A stretch of DNA of 64,000 nt from Rhodococcus wratislaviensis. GTDB taxonomy: Bacteria > Actinomycetota > Actinomycetes > Mycobacteriales > Mycobacteriaceae. The notes beneath the pieces are model-generated. The model was given only the letters and a program-made list of their open reading frames with translations, ran no database searches and was not told where the DNA came from. Made by a program: the position numbers and the translations under genes. Below are positions 1 to 9,193 of the stretch, piece after piece (positions within the stretch are counted from its first letter, which is position 1; each line of letters begins with the position of its first letter). The stretch covers positions 344,501-408,500 of the forward strand of contig NZ_UAUI01000024.1 in the NCBI RefSeq assembly GCF_900455735.1, in the 5' to 3' direction.

Positions 1-435
1 GTGCTGATCCGACGACGCCCACGCCTCGAGCAGGGCGTCGACCACCGGGTACAGCTTCTCCTCGGGCGGGTCCCACGGCTTGAGCAGGTAGTGGTCGAGG
101 TCGATGACGTTGATCGCCTCGATGGCCGCGTCGGTGTCGGCGTAGGCCGTGAGCAGCACTCGCCGCGCGACCGGATACAGGTCCATGGCCTTCTCGAGGA
201 ATTCGATCCCGCTCATCGACGGCATCCGGTAGTCCGCCAGGATCGCTGCGACGGGATCCCCGCGCAGTTTCATCTGCTTCATCGCGTCGAGTGCGGACTC
301 GCCGGATTCGGCGCGGATGATCCGGTACTTCTCGCCGTACCGGCGCCGGAGATCGCGGGCGACGGCGCGCGATACTCCGGGATCGTCGTCGACGGTGAGA
401 ATCGCAGGCTTGCCGCTTGCTACGGGATGGTTCAC
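1..435 (-). CDS. Response regulator receiver domain protein (N-terminal part, runs off the left edge)
   Basis: Reading leftward from a GTG at 435, the 145 visible codons form a complete CheY-like receiver domain: acidic cluster D16-D18, phospho-acceptor D68 in the context LADYRMP, and the conserved lysine K119 in LLKPW. A GAGGG Shine-Dalgarno lies about 7 bases upstream of the start. The frame stays open to the window edge, so the output domain is missing. In actinomycetes, receiver domains with this YRMP...LLKPWDPPEEKLYP pattern are often fused to a thioredoxin-reductase-like FAD domain; that is family knowledge and not visible here. No histidine kinase is seen nearby. It is transcribed leftward, in the same direction as the transporter at 518. 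Confidence 0.85.
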   Translation of the reverse strand, partial: MNHPVASGKPAILTVDDDPGVSRAVARDLRRRYGEKYRIIRAESGESALDAMKQMKLRGDPVAAILADYRMPSMSGIEFLEKAMDLYPVARRVLLTAYADTDAAIEAINVIDLDHYLLKPWDPPEEKLYPVVDALLEAWASSDQH

Positions 436-517
436 ACACGCCCTCTCGTCCGTGAGAACTGCGAGGTACTCCAAGGCTTCCGAGTATTGCCCCAGGGCGC
501 CTCTTTGTCGACCGGGT

Positions 518-1228
518 TCAGTCCTGGTGCTGCATCTGTTCGGGCTCTGCCGAAGCACCGCGGCGGCGCCGTGACCACACTGCGCGACCGGCAGCACCAG
601 CCAGCGCCAGAACGACGACGGCGACGCCGGCGATCGGGCCGGCCGCGTTTCCGGGGAGCAGACCCTCGAGCAGCAACCAGATGCCGAACGCGACGAACAG
701 AACCGCCGCACCGATGCGGATGACACTCTCGGGCAGATGCTTACCCAGTACGGCGCCGACGACGATGGCCAGGGCGTCGGCCGCGACCATGCCGACGGTC
801 GAGCCGATCCACACGCCGACCGTGTCGTGGTCGGTGGCGAGCGTGATGGTGGCGAGCATTGTCTTGTCGCCGAGTTCGGCGAGGAAGAACGCGGACGTGA
901 CGGCCAGGAACGCCGAACGGGTGGCCCGCCCGGCCTTGAGTTGCTCGTCCTCGCTGAGGTCGTCGCCGCGCAGCGTCCACGCACCGAAGATCAGGAAGGC
1001 GGCACCGCCGACGATGCTGATGGCCGCGGTCGGGAGTGCGACACCGAGGTAGTGGCCGACGGCGACGGACACCAGGTGGACCACGGTGGTCGCGACGGTG
1101 ATGCCGGCGATCACGACCCACCAGCTGTAGCGCAGCGCGAACGTCATCGCCATCAGCTGGGATTTGTCTCCCAATTCTGCGACGAAGATCACGCCGAAAC
1201 TCAGCAGTGCGGCGGTCAGCACGGGCAT
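518..1228 (-). CDS. GDT1/TMEM165 (UPF0016) family divalent cation transporter
   Basis: Small polytopic membrane protein of about 235 residues with the two family signatures E-L-G-D-K, at residues 16-20 and 116-120 counted from the GTG at 1222, each inside a hydrophobic repeat. Family members export manganese, or exchange Mn/Ca, across the membrane. The open frame extends to 1318, but that extension covers a riboswitch, so the start must lie downstream. Two starts are possible: ATG at 1228, which directly abuts the GGAGGAGG ribosome site, and GTG at 1222, which has better spacing (about 6). The protein has six or seven membrane segments and a basic C-terminal tail. The riboswitch strongly suggests a role in manganese efflux. 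Confidence 0.9.
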   Translation of the reverse strand: MPVLTAALLSFGVIFVAELGDKSQLMAMTFALRYSWWVVIAGITVATTVVHLVSVAVGHYLGVALPTAAISIVGGAAFLIFGAWTLRGDDLSEDEQLKAGRATRSAFLAVTSAFFLAELGDKTMLATITLATDHDTVGVWIGSTVGMVAADALAIVVGAVLGKHLPESVIRIGAAVLFVAFGIWLLLEGLLPGNAAGPIAGVAVVVLALAGAAGRAVWSRRRRGASAEPEQMQHQD

Positions 1229-1418
1229 CCTCCTCCAGTAGTCGGTCGGAGGATGACAGGTGGATTCCTCCGGCCTGGCAGACGCGGGTACGTCTGTCCG
1301 GCCGAAGGTCTCGCCCACCGGCGCCGGGTGATCCGGCGACGGTTCGCCAGGCCGGGTCCGGTGCGGTGAAGCAACGAGCCAGTATGTCGACGCAGGCGAT
1401 TGGGGGCTACTCCCCTTC
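1226..1418 (-). ncRNA. yybP-ykoY family manganese riboswitch with start-site sequestering hairpin
   Basis: On the minus strand the leader opens with AAGGGGAGTAGC (1419-1408) and later carries GGCGAGACCTTCGG (1315-1302). These are the two conserved halves of the yybP-ykoY Mn-sensing aptamer. A helix follows, CCTTCGGCC (1309-1301) with GGCCGGAGG (1275-1267). Nearest the gene, CATCCTCC (1255-1248) is perfectly complementary to GGAGGATG (1233-1226), which contains the ribosome site and the ATG. Ligand-dependent release of this hairpin would control translation of the transporter. The motifs are read directly; the switching mechanism is inferred. The position upstream of a GDT1 transporter matches known members of the class. 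Confidence 0.85.
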
Positions 1419-1504
1419 GATGTCCGTAACGTTAGCGTGACTTATCCGAAAAGGCAAAGGCGGCAATAAGTTTGGGGCACCGACCGCAGAAACTTCGGGT
1501 TCCC

Positions 1505-2032
1505 TCACGAGGCCAGTAGCATGGCCAAAACGGCAGTGTCGGGATCGCTGATCGGGTCGATGCCCACCCGGCTGACCATGGACGTCACCGTCCCGTCCGC
1601 CTCTGCTTCCACCCACGCCGCCCGGTGTTCCAACCCCAGGTGGGGGAGACCGGGAAGCAGAACACAGCCCGAAGCGGCGCCCGCGCACTCCGGGAGCGAC
1701 GGCGTGGTCTCGGACGGCGGGTGCAGCATCATCAGCGCCGGCGGCTGATGATCCGCGAAGCGACCGGGAGCGAGCGCGAACTCCCCGAGAACGGTGCCCT
1801 CGGCCACCACGAGGCCGACGGTCTCGGGCTCGGGCTCCTCGGGCAGGTCCTCGTGCGCGCCGAAGACGGTCGTGGTGTGGAGCAGCCCCGGAACGCACGC
1901 CACCCGCACGGCGAGCGCGAGCAACTGGGCCCATTCCTTGGTGGTGTCGGGCCAGCGCCCGGAAATGACGAATCCCCGCAAGGTACCCGCGGCCTGGAAG
2001 GGCGAGATGCCGATGTAGCCGTCCCTGTTCAT
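1505..2032 (-). CDS. Conserved hypothetical protein
   Basis: Protein of 175 residues starting MNRDGYIGISPF. An AGGAGG site lies 6 bases before the ATG at 2032, which favours this start over the longer open frame to 2128. It has no signal peptide or membrane segment and is rich in acidic residues and proline in the middle (EDLPEEPEPE). I do not recognise the family. It lies between the riboswitch leader and a divergent YhgE-like membrane protein, with about 200 bases of promoter region on its 5' side. No function is proposed. Confidence 0.7.
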   Translation of the reverse strand: MNRDGYIGISPFQAAGTLRGFVISGRWPDTTKEWAQLLALAVRVACVPGLLHTTTVFGAHEDLPEEPEPETVGLVVAEGTVLGEFALAPGRFADHQPPALMMLHPPSETTPSLPECAGAASGCVLLPGLPHLGLEHRAAWVEAEADGTVTSMVSRVGIDPISDPDTAVLAMLLAS

Positions 2033-2231
2033 CTCTGCCTCCTCGGTGTGATGACACGCTGCGAACACGACTGGTTCTGCACACCTCGTTGGGTACTTGA
2101 AGAATGCGCCCGACAGTGCCTGGCACACAAGAGCAGGGGAGTGCTAACCGGTCTTCGGGCGGGCAGACATCTCAGAGAATCCTCAGAATCGTCACAATGT
2201 GCCGCTACGAAGGCCACCTATCCTCACCGGA

Positions 2232-3581
2232 ATGACCTCTGAGCGCGCACGGAATCCCGCGAATCACGCCCGAACCGAGTCGACGCGAAAGGTCCTCACT
2301 TCGCGGCGCGTCGCCGCGGCCGCCATGGCCGGCCTGGTCCTGGCGTCCGCGGGGGGACTCGGGTACGTGTTCCTCGGTGGCAGCGCGGCAGACAGCCGGA
2401 CCGTGGCGATCGTCAACACGGACGCAGGCGCGACCGTGGACGGAAAACCGGTGCGTGCGAGCGACACCCTGATCGAGAAGCTCGAGGCGAACGAGGCCTT
2501 CGACTGGCAGGTGGTCGACGCGGACGCGGCGGCGGGCGGCGACTGGTTCGCCACGGTGACCGTGCCCGAGGACTTCAGCGAGGCGGTGTCCTCGGTGTGG
2601 GGCGCGAAGCCGCGGCAGGCGACCCTCGACCTCGACGTCGCGGGTTCCGACACCGGTGCGTCCGAGGAACTCTCCGGAGTGGTGTCCTCCCAGATCGGCG
2701 CGGACGGCATCACGGATCTGCTGGCGGACATGTCCTCGTCGCGGACGCGGTTCCAGCAGGCGGGAATGACGGCCGGGTTCCTCGCGGCCGGCACGGCCGC
2801 GGCGGACGATGCGGCACAACAGCTCACGGAGGGCGCCGACACGCTGCTCCCGTATCTCGAGACGGCACGGTCGGGCTCGGTGCAACTGCTGGGCGTCGCC
2901 GACCAGGTGGCGGGCGTCGTCGACCAGACGTCGGGAACGGCCGACGACCTCGCGGACCGGTTGAGTGCGCTGGGCCTGACGCTGGGCGAGGCGAACGACA
3001 GCGCCACCCGGATGCGTACCAGACTCGACGAGGCGATCCGCGTTCTCGACGCCACTCCCGTTGCCTCGGACGTGGTCCCGTCGCTCCGTCAGGTCAGTGC
3101 CGACCTCGGTCTGTTCTCCTCACAGCTGGGTTCGGTGCCCGGTCTGCTGGGCGGCGGGGTCGGCCCCGACACGGACCTGGGCGAACTCGTGCGCGTCGCG
3201 ATGGGCCAGCTGACCGACGCCAGCAATCAGCTGAGCAGCGGGGCGCGGCAGCTGAACGACGGCATCGTCCCGATCGCCGATCAGGCACCGGAGATGCTCG
3301 AAGGCGCCACCTCGCAGATCGTCGACGGGTTCGCGAAGCTGAAGACGTTGTCCGGGCAGCTGTCCACCGACCTCAACAACGGTGTCGCGGCGATGCCGGT
3401 GCGCACGGCGGCACAGCAGAACCAGTTGGCGACGGTGCTCGCCGAACCGGTCGCGGTGACCCGCACACTCTCCGCGCCGTCACCGATCCTCACCGCCGAG
3501 CACCTCGCCGCCGGCTTCGGGGTCACCACCGTGCTGCTGGCGGGTGCCGTCGTGTGGATGGCCGTGCGGCGCAGGGCCTGA
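2232..3581 (+). CDS. YhgE/Pip-like membrane protein with long periplasmic domain
   Basis: About 449 residues: a short basic cytoplasmic N-terminus, a transmembrane helix near residues 25-45, a long extracytoplasmic region, and a second transmembrane helix just before a C-terminal basic RRRA tail. The segment after the first helix (VAIVNTDAGATVDGK) resembles the start of the YhgE/Pip (phage infection protein) N-terminal domain. The Ser/Gln/Leu-rich middle looks helical or coiled coil. YhgE-type proteins are linked to ABC-2 permease-like membrane proteins and type VII secretion. This copy has only one C-terminal helix rather than a full permease, so its role is uncertain. ATG 2232 fits the helix position better than the upstream start at 2199. 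Confidence 0.7.
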   Translation: MTSERARNPANHARTESTRKVLTSRRVAAAAMAGLVLASAGGLGYVFLGGSAADSRTVAIVNTDAGATVDGKPVRASDTLIEKLEANEAFDWQVVDADAAAGGDWFATVTVPEDFSEAVSSVWGAKPRQATLDLDVAGSDTGASEELSGVVSSQIGADGITDLLADMSSSRTRFQQAGMTAGFLAAGTAAADDAAQQLTEGADTLLPYLETARSGSVQLLGVADQVAGVVDQTSGTADDLADRLSALGLTLGEANDSATRMRTRLDEAIRVLDATPVASDVVPSLRQVSADLGLFSSQLGSVPGLLGGGVGPDTDLGELVRVAMGQLTDASNQLSSGARQLNDGIVPIADQAPEMLEGATSQIVDGFAKLKTLSGQLSTDLNNGVAAMPVRTAAQQNQLATVLAEPVAVTRTLSAPSPILTAEHLAAGFGVTTVLLAGAVVWMAVRRRA

Positions 3582-3584
3582 CCG

Positions 3585-5024
3585 TCAGCGGGCGTCCTGG
3601 ATGCGACGCCACGGCGTGGCCTGCTCGAGCTCGAACGCCAACTCGAGCAGCGTCCGCTCGTCGCCGTGGTCGGCGGAGAAGTGCGATGCCAGCGGCAGGC
3701 CGCGGGACGTCTCGTGCATCGGCAGCGAGATGGCCGGTCCGCCCGAAGCGTTGTTCAGCGGCGTGAACGCCGTATAGGCGATCAGCTTGTCGAAGAGCTC
3801 CTCGAAACTCTGTGTCGGCGAAAGGTATCCGAGCTCCGGCGTCGTGTGCGCGAGGGTGGGCGACAGGATCACGTCGTACTTCTGGAAGATCTGCGCGTAG
3901 TCACGGTACGTGCGACGCAACCGGTAGAGCACGCGTGGAGTCTTCGTGATGTTCTTGCGGTACATCGCGGCGAGTCCGCGCGTCAGGTTGTCCGTGGCGT
4001 CGCGGTCGAAGTCCGGTCCGAGCATCCGCTTGCCGTTGCTGGAGATGACGAAAGACAGGAACCCCCAGTAGATGCAGAAGTCCTCGACGAACGAGGAGTT
4101 CACCGGCATCGGGCACTCCTCGACGTGGTGCCCGAGGTCCGCCAGCAGATCGGCGGTGGCGTGGACCGACTTGCGGGTCTCGTCGTCCGTGCGGGACACG
4201 GTGACCGAGTCGACCACCACCCCGACCCTCAGCCGGGTGCTGCTCGGCCCCTCGACCAACCGGATGGGTGGCAGTGCCGGATTGCGGTAGTGGCGTTCGG
4301 CGGCCGCCATCCACCGTGCGGTGTCCCGCACCGAGCGGGTGACGGCGCCCTGCGCGATGATCCGGATCGGCAGCGTCTTGTCCATGGCGTCGGGGACCGT
4401 CCGCCCGCGGGACGGTTTCAGGCCGACGAGCCCACACGCGGCCGCGGGAATGCGGATGGATCCGCCACCGTCGTTGGCGTGCGCGATGGGTACCACCCCC
4501 GAAGCGACGAGTGCGGCCGAACCGCCCGAGGACGCTCCCGGCGAGAACGCGAGATTCCACGGATTGTGCACGGCCTCGGCGTCCATGAACTCGGTGGATG
4601 CGCTGAACCCGAACTCGGGCAGCCGACTCTTCCCCAGCGAGAGCACACCTGTGGACAGGTACTGCGTGACGAAGTCGCTGTCGACCCGGGCGGGCTGCGC
4701 CGCGAAGGCGACGCTGCCGTGCTGCGTGGGCAGGCCGGCGACGTCGACGTTGTCCTTGACGACGGTCGGCACTCCTGCGAAGACACCCTCGTGCGGTCGG
4801 TCCGCCTCCGTCAGCGCACGGTCGAAGTCGGCGAACGCCAGGGCGTTCAAGGCGGGCCCGACCGACTCGGCGCGCGCGATCGCCGCCTCCGTCACCTCGC
4901 GGATCGTCACCTCCCCGGACGCGATCCGTGCCGCGAGGCCGGTGGCGTCGAGGTCGCCGAGCGCGTCGTCGCGGAATGCGTGGACGAGGGCGTCGTCCCG
5001 GGCGGGGTTGCTGAACTCGGTCAC
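3585..5024 (-). CDS. Amidase-signature family hydrolase
   Basis: Full-length amidase of 479 residues. The amidase signature is intact: catalytic Lys90 (PTVVKDN), cis-Ser165 in the Gly/Ser-rich GASSGGSAA stretch, and nucleophile Ser189 in GGGSIRIPA, with the usual 24-residue spacing between the two serines. Such enzymes hydrolyse amides to acid and ammonia; the substrate cannot be told from sequence. No GatB or GatC gene neighbours it, so a role as GatA is unlikely. It converges with the YhgE-like gene, with only 3 bases between stops, and lies upstream of sodA on the same strand order, separated by a terminator hairpin. Confidence 0.88.
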   Translation of the reverse strand: MTEFSNPARDDALVHAFRDDALGDLDATGLAARIASGEVTIREVTEAAIARAESVGPALNALAFADFDRALTEADRPHEGVFAGVPTVVKDNVDVAGLPTQHGSVAFAAQPARVDSDFVTQYLSTGVLSLGKSRLPEFGFSASTEFMDAEAVHNPWNLAFSPGASSGGSAALVASGVVPIAHANDGGGSIRIPAAACGLVGLKPSRGRTVPDAMDKTLPIRIIAQGAVTRSVRDTARWMAAAERHYRNPALPPIRLVEGPSSTRLRVGVVVDSVTVSRTDDETRKSVHATADLLADLGHHVEECPMPVNSSFVEDFCIYWGFLSFVISSNGKRMLGPDFDRDATDNLTRGLAAMYRKNITKTPRVLYRLRRTYRDYAQIFQKYDVILSPTLAHTTPELGYLSPTQSFEELFDKLIAYTAFTPLNNASGGPAISLPMHETSRGLPLASHFSADHGDERTLLELAFELEQATPWRRIQDAR

Positions 5025-5081
5025 TTCCGAAGCCTATTGGACGCTCGGCCTGCTCGGAAGGACTTCCGGTGCCGAAACGAG

Positions 5082-5124
5082 CACGGGCGCACGGACACAC
5101 CCGAGAGTGGTCCGTGCGCCCGTG
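5082..5124. terminator. Strong hairpin, terminator of sodA
   Basis: A perfect 15-base inverted repeat (5082-5096 with 5110-5124) with a 13-base loop lies immediately 3' of the superoxide dismutase stop codon. It has no clear U-tract, as is common for actinobacterial terminators. Confidence 0.75.
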
Positions 5125-5138
5125 GCTGCGAAGAGGAA

Positions 5139-5762
5139 CTAGACGATCAGGCCCGCGGTCTGCGTGCGTGCCTTCTCGAATCGAGCGGCGACGTCCGCCC
5201 AGTTCACGATGTTCCAGAATGCCTTGACGTAGTCGCCCTTGACGTTCTGGTAGTCGAGGTAGAAGGCGTGCTCCCACATGTCGAGGAGCAGCAGCGGCGT
5301 GAGGCCGATCGGGATGTTGCCCTGCTGGTCGTACAGCTGGACGATGAGCAGGCGCTGGCCGATGGAGTCCCAGGCCAGGATGGACCAGCCGGAGCCCTGG
5401 ATGGCGTTGGCGTTGGCCGAGAAGTGGTTGCGGAACGCGTCGAAGCCGCCGAACTGGTCGTCGATCGCGGCCGCGAGCTCACCGGTCGGCTTGTCGCCAC
5501 CGTCGGGCGAGAGGTTGTTCCAGAAGACGGAGTGGTTGGTGTGGCCGCCCAAGTGGAAGGCGAGGTTCTTCTCGTGCAGGTTGACCACGGCGGGCAGGGT
5601 GTCCGACTCGCGGAGCTCGGCCAGCTTGTCGAGGGCCGTGTTGGCACCGGTCACGTACGCGGCGTGATGCTTGTCGTGGTGCAGTTCCATGATCTTGCCG
5701 GAGATGTGCGGCTCGAGAGCTGCGTAGTCGTACGGGAGTTCCGGCAGCGTGTAAACAGACAC
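5139..5762 (-). CDS. sodA: Superoxide dismutase, Mn/Fe family
   Basis: 207 residues from a GTG at 5762, preceded by GAAGGGA at suitable spacing; the longer open frame to 5909 adds a non-homologous leader. It closely resembles actinobacterial SodA throughout ([27 protein letters not shown]). Metal ligands are H28, H77, D161 and H165. The position equivalent to His145 of the M. tuberculosis Fe enzyme is Gln146 here (LYDQQ). In mycobacterial enzymes Gln at this site goes with manganese use, so Mn is likely. There is no classical signal peptide. It shares the neighbourhood with msrA and a Mn-responsive transporter. Confidence 0.95.
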   Translation of the reverse strand: MSVYTLPELPYDYAALEPHISGKIMELHHDKHHAAYVTGANTALDKLAELRESDTLPAVVNLHEKNLAFHLGGHTNHSVFWNNLSPDGGDKPTGELAAAIDDQFGGFDAFRNHFSANANAIQGSGWSILAWDSIGQRLLIVQLYDQQGNIPIGLTPLLLLDMWEHAFYLDYQNVKGDYVKAFWNIVNWADVAARFEKARTQTAGLIV

Positions 5763-5859
5763 GAGGGTCCCTTCATCTATGGGCTGTGAGCCCTTGTGTT
5801 TCCGGGTGCCGACGACACGTGGGCACGCGTCTGACACCCGCCTTTGGCGAATCGTTCTC

Positions 5860-5871
5860 GGGTATATACCC
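5860..5871. promoter_or_regulatory. Palindrome GGGTATATACCC upstream of sodA
   Basis: A perfect 12-base palindrome with an AT core sits about 98 bases upstream of the sodA GTG, in the 257-base region between sodA and the divergent acyltransferase. It could be an operator or could include a -10 element for sodA. Nothing else recognisable was seen in this gap. Confidence 0.35.
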
Positions 5872-6019
5872 AATCTCATTGGTACACCCTGCGCAACAGT
5901 TGGGGTCACCGAGCGATTCCCTCACAGGAAAGTTCGGGCACCCGAAAAAAGGCTGGCGCGGTGACACTGGATGTCGTGAGAATTCGTCCGACCGGTGAAC
6001 GGAACCTTAAGCTGACGCG

Positions 6020-7213
6020 ATGCCTTCGCTGATACCTGTTGCAGATTCGCATGCGGCCGCGCCGCGTGTGGAGCTCACGGGCGCGAACCTGCTCCGCTTC
6101 TTCGCAGTTCTGGCCGTGATTTACTCGCACATCTCGTTCTATCTGATCGACGACCTCGGAACCGGATGGTGGTTCATCGACGTCGTCTATCAAATCTTCA
6201 TCGAGCGGGGCGGTCTCAACCAGCATCTGTCCTTTCTCGGGGTCGCCGTCTTCATGATGCTGACCGGGGTGTTGATCACCCGTTCGGCCATTCGTCACGA
6301 GCCCGGGCAATTTCTGGTCAACCGGCTCGGACGCATCCTGCCCGCATTCTGGGTGGCCGTTCTCGCCGCGATCGTGCTGGTACGCCTCGGCATCAACGGC
6401 ATGTTCAGCGGCCAGGACGGGGTGTCGAACGTCGACGCGGCCCTGAGTTTCGTGCTCGGCGGATTCTTCCTCAAACCCGAGGTGGCGGTTCTCGGGGTCA
6501 CCTGGACCCTCGCCGTCCAGATCTTCTTCTACCTCGCCTGTGTGGCCGCGCGCCCCGTTCTGCGCACCCTGCCCATCGCGATGCCGATGGCGGGTGCCGC
6601 GCTCTGCGCGCTGATCCTGCTCTACAACCTGTACGCGCCACAGCCGTACACGGTCCCGATGCTGTCGAAGATCGCCGCGACGCTGCCTGCCGTGTTCCTG
6701 GGGCAGATCATCTACCTCGGCTGGGCGCGGCTCGCGGACTGCCGGTGGATCGTCGTCGCCGGGCTGGCCCAGGTCGAGGTCATCCGCCTCGCCACCGATT
6801 TCCGGGTGTACTGGGCGGGCGATCACTACCTCTGGACGTTCGCCGTCGTCACCGCGTGCGTCGTGCTGGTGGGCCGATACGACGGGCCGGCGGCGCACTG
6901 GGCCGTCGTGCGCTGGACCGCGTCGCGCAGTTACGCGATCTACCTCGTCCACACGCTGATCCTCTACCGCGTGTACGAGCACACGGTCGGCTCGTTCGGC
7001 GAGACCGGGGCGGTGATCGCATTTCTCGTGGTGACGGCACTGGTGTCGGAGGCGCTGTACCGGTGGGTGGAGGTCCCCGCGACGGGGTGGGTGACCGCGC
7101 GCGTCGAGCGGATGCGGGCGCAGTCGGCGCTCGCCCAGGAGACCACCCCGGCACCGCGCGTAGCATCGAATCATGTCTTGGTACGACGAGCTTCTGGGTC
7201 GAGCAGCCGCTAA
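6020..7213 (+). CDS. Acyltransferase family 3 membrane protein
   Basis: 397-residue polytopic membrane protein with about ten hydrophobic segments. It begins with the typical acyltransferase-3 sequence [21 protein letters not shown], whose conserved histidine ends the first helix, followed by the second block [18 protein letters not shown]. Family members transfer acetyl or other acyl groups to sugars and lipids at the membrane. The specific substrate is unknown. Its C-terminal codons overlap the first 41 bases of msrA in another frame, so the two genes are probably translated from one message. Confidence 0.85.
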   Translation: MPSLIPVADSHAAAPRVELTGANLLRFFAVLAVIYSHISFYLIDDLGTGWWFIDVVYQIFIERGGLNQHLSFLGVAVFMMLTGVLITRSAIRHEPGQFLVNRLGRILPAFWVAVLAAIVLVRLGINGMFSGQDGVSNVDAALSFVLGGFFLKPEVAVLGVTWTLAVQIFFYLACVAARPVLRTLPIAMPMAGAALCALILLYNLYAPQPYTVPMLSKIAATLPAVFLGQIIYLGWARLADCRWIVVAGLAQVEVIRLATDFRVYWAGDHYLWTFAVVTACVVLVGRYDGPAAHWAVVRWTASRSYAIYLVHTLILYRVYEHTVGSFGETGAVIAFLVVTALVSEALYRWVEVPATGWVTARVERMRAQSALAQETTPAPRVASNHVLVRRASGSSSR

Positions 7214-7883
7214 GTCCGTGATGGTCACCGCCGAGGATGCCCTCCCGGGACGTAGCCAGCCGATTCCCGTTCCGGCGACGCACTTCGTCAACGGTCACCC
7301 CCTGCAGCCCCCGTTCCCCGAGGGCATGCAGACCGCGGTGCTGGGCATGGGATGTTTCTGGGGCGCCGAGAAGGAGTTCTGGCAACTCGACGGCGTCTAC
7401 ACCACCGCGGTGGGATACGCAGGCGGCTACACCCCCAACCCCACCTACGAGGAGACGTGCTCCGGCCGCACCGGGCACACCGAGGTGGTGCTCGTGGTCT
7501 TCGATCCGAAGGTGATCTCGTACGCCGAGATCCTCAAGGAGTTCTGGGAGAACCACGACCCCACGCAGGGCATGCGGCAGGGCAACGACCAGGGAACGCA
7601 GTACCGTTCGGCCATCTACACGATCGACGAACAGCAGGTGGAAATCGCCGAGGCCACCGGTGAGGCCTTCGAGAAGAGGCTCGCCGAAGCCGGATACGGG
7701 GCGATCACCACGGAAATCGCCCCGCTCACGCAGTTCTACTACGCCGAGGACTACCACCAGCAGTACCTCGCGAAGAACCCCGGCGGTTACTGCCCCGTGC
7801 ACGCCACCGGCGTCAGCTGCCCGGTCGGGCTGCTGAAGCAGGACGAGGTCCCGGCGCAGACCGACATCCTGCCGCCCTCGTAG
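7173..7883 (+). CDS. msrA: Peptide methionine-(S)-S-oxide reductase
   Basis: 236 residues with the catalytic GCFWGAE motif (Cys61) and the conserved blocks [14 protein letters not shown] and [10 protein letters not shown]-terminal cysteines in GGYC and VSCPVG can serve as recycling cysteines. The enzyme reduces S-methionine sulfoxide in proteins and peptides using thioredoxin. About 50 residues precede the catalytic motif, a longer N-terminus than in minimal MsrA, as is usual in actinobacteria. The start lies inside the end of the acyltransferase gene. With sodA it forms a local oxidative-stress neighbourhood. Confidence 0.95.
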   Translation: MSWYDELLGRAAAKSVMVTAEDALPGRSQPIPVPATHFVNGHPLQPPFPEGMQTAVLGMGCFWGAEKEFWQLDGVYTTAVGYAGGYTPNPTYEETCSGRTGHTEVVLVVFDPKVISYAEILKEFWENHDPTQGMRQGNDQGTQYRSAIYTIDEQQVEIAEATGEAFEKRLAEAGYGAITTEIAPLTQFYYAEDYHQQYLAKNPGGYCPVHATGVSCPVGLLKQDEVPAQTDILPPS

Positions 7884-7892
7884 ACCCCGGTC

Positions 7893-8360
7893 TCACCCGC
7901 GGGTCGCGGACCACGTGAGCACCGCGGACGCCGCGATGGCGCTGACGGTGCGCACGTGGTTCCACCCGGTCCAGCCCGACACGTAGTCGCGCCAGTACGC
8001 CGCCGAGTCGGCCGCGGTGGGATCGATTGCGTCCAACGCGTTGTTGTGCGGCACGTGGTAGACGATGGTCAGGACGATCCCCACGAGATACAGCGCGCAG
8101 GCGATCACTGCGTAGACAGCCGAATCGTCGTGCCGCACCACACTGACGACCGCGAGGGCGATCGACGTCAGTGCGGTGCCGAACAACGCCGTCATGAACC
8201 AGAAGTTCGGCGCCTCGCGGTTGATCGCCTGCATCGCCGAGATGCCCTGAGCCGGCTCCAGGCGTCCGAGCCCGCTCATGATGAACGTGGAGAACGCGAA
8301 CATCACGCCGCCCACCACGCCGGCGCCCACCGCCGTGACGATCGTCAGATAACGCTCCAT
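7893..8360 (-). CDS. DUF1772 family membrane protein
   Basis: 155-residue protein with four predicted transmembrane helices starting MERYLTIVTAVGAGVVGGVMFAF. Pattern and length fit the DUF1772 (anthrone-oxygenase-like) family, including the conserved N-x-A-L-D segment after YHVPHN. The ATG lies 2 bases after the stop of the upstream NmrA-like gene, so the two are translationally linked. Biochemical function in bacteria is not established for this group. It converges with msrA. Confidence 0.75.
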   Translation of the reverse strand: MERYLTIVTAVGAGVVGGVMFAFSTFIMSGLGRLEPAQGISAMQAINREAPNFWFMTALFGTALTSIALAVVSVVRHDDSAVYAVIACALYLVGIVLTIVYHVPHNNALDAIDPTAADSAAYWRDYVSGWTGWNHVRTVSAIAASAVLTWSATRG

Positions 8361-8362
8361 GG

Positions 8363-9193
8363 TCAGACCCTCCAGACACCGGCCGCTGCTGCGGCGCGGA
8401 CGTAGTCGGTGAAGTCGCGGGGCGCGCGCCCCAGTGCGCGTCCCACCCCGTCGGTGAGTGATGCGTTGCGCCCGTTCAGCACTTCGTCGAACAGATAGGT
8501 GAGCAGGCCGATCGCGTCGGACGGTACCCCCTGCCCGGCCAGCGCCGTCGAATACTCTTCCGAAGTGACTGGGGTGTACCGGATCTGGCGACCCGTTGCC
8601 TCCGAGATCTCGGCGACGGCGTCGCCGAACGACAACAACCGTGGCCCGGTCAGTTCGTACAGTTCGCCGGCGTGGCCGTCCCCGGTCAGTGCGGCGACGG
8701 CGATCTCGGCGAGATCGTCCGCGTCGACGAAGGGTTCGAGCACGCGCCCTTCGACGGGCAGTGCGAGGTCGCCGGCAAGCAGTGAGTCGAGCATGAAGCT
8801 TTCGCTGAAGTTCTGGCTGAACCAACTGGACCGGAGGATCGTCCACTCGGCTCCCGCCTTGCGGATCGCCAGTTCGCTGCGCTCGGCCTCGGTTTCGCCG
8901 CGACCGGAGAGGAGGACGAGTCGGCGGGCGCCGTTCGCGACAGCCAGGCCGGCGAACTCCTCGACGACCTCCGCAGCTCCCGGCACCGCGAGATCCGGGT
9001 AGTAGGCGATGTACACCGAGGTGATTCCCTCGAGTGCGGGCCGCCACGTGTCCCTGTTCTCCCAGTCGAACGGGGGACGGCCGGTGCGGGAACCGCCCCG
9101 AGCGGGTACTTCCGCGGTGGCGAGCCGGGCGAGGACGCGGCTGCCGACCTTGCCGGTGGCGGTGAGGACGAGTGTGTGCGGTGTCGTTGTCAT
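8363..9193 (-). CDS. NmrA-like NAD(P)-binding protein
   Basis: 276 residues. The N-terminal strand-glycine turn LVLTATGKVGSRV is a Rossmann NAD(P)-binding motif with the TGKVG form seen in NmrA/HSCARG-like atypical short-chain dehydrogenases. It lacks a clear YxxxK pair, so it may be a redox sensor or a reductase. The middle part (GAEWTILRSSWFSQNF) is the common quinone-oxidoreductase-like block. It is the first gene of a pair with DUF1772 and diverges from the AraC regulator, an arrangement typical of a regulator and its target operon. Confidence 0.82.
   Translation of the reverse strand: MTTTPHTLVLTATGKVGSRVLARLATAEVPARGGSRTGRPPFDWENRDTWRPALEGITSVYIAYYPDLAVPGAAEVVEEFAGLAVANGARRLVLLSGRGETEAERSELAIRKAGAEWTILRSSWFSQNFSESFMLDSLLAGDLALPVEGRVLEPFVDADDLAEIAVAALTGDGHAGELYELTGPRLLSFGDAVAEISEATGRQIRYTPVTSEEYSTALAGQGVPSDAIGLLTYLFDEVLNGRNASLTDGVGRALGRAPRDFTDYVRAAAAAGVWRV

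Noticed and set aside
1-723. Long plus-strand open frame at the left edge
   Set aside because: It runs antisense through a clear receiver domain and a clear GDT1 transporter; its translation is Arg/Val-rich with no family resemblance, typical of a GC-rich shadow frame.
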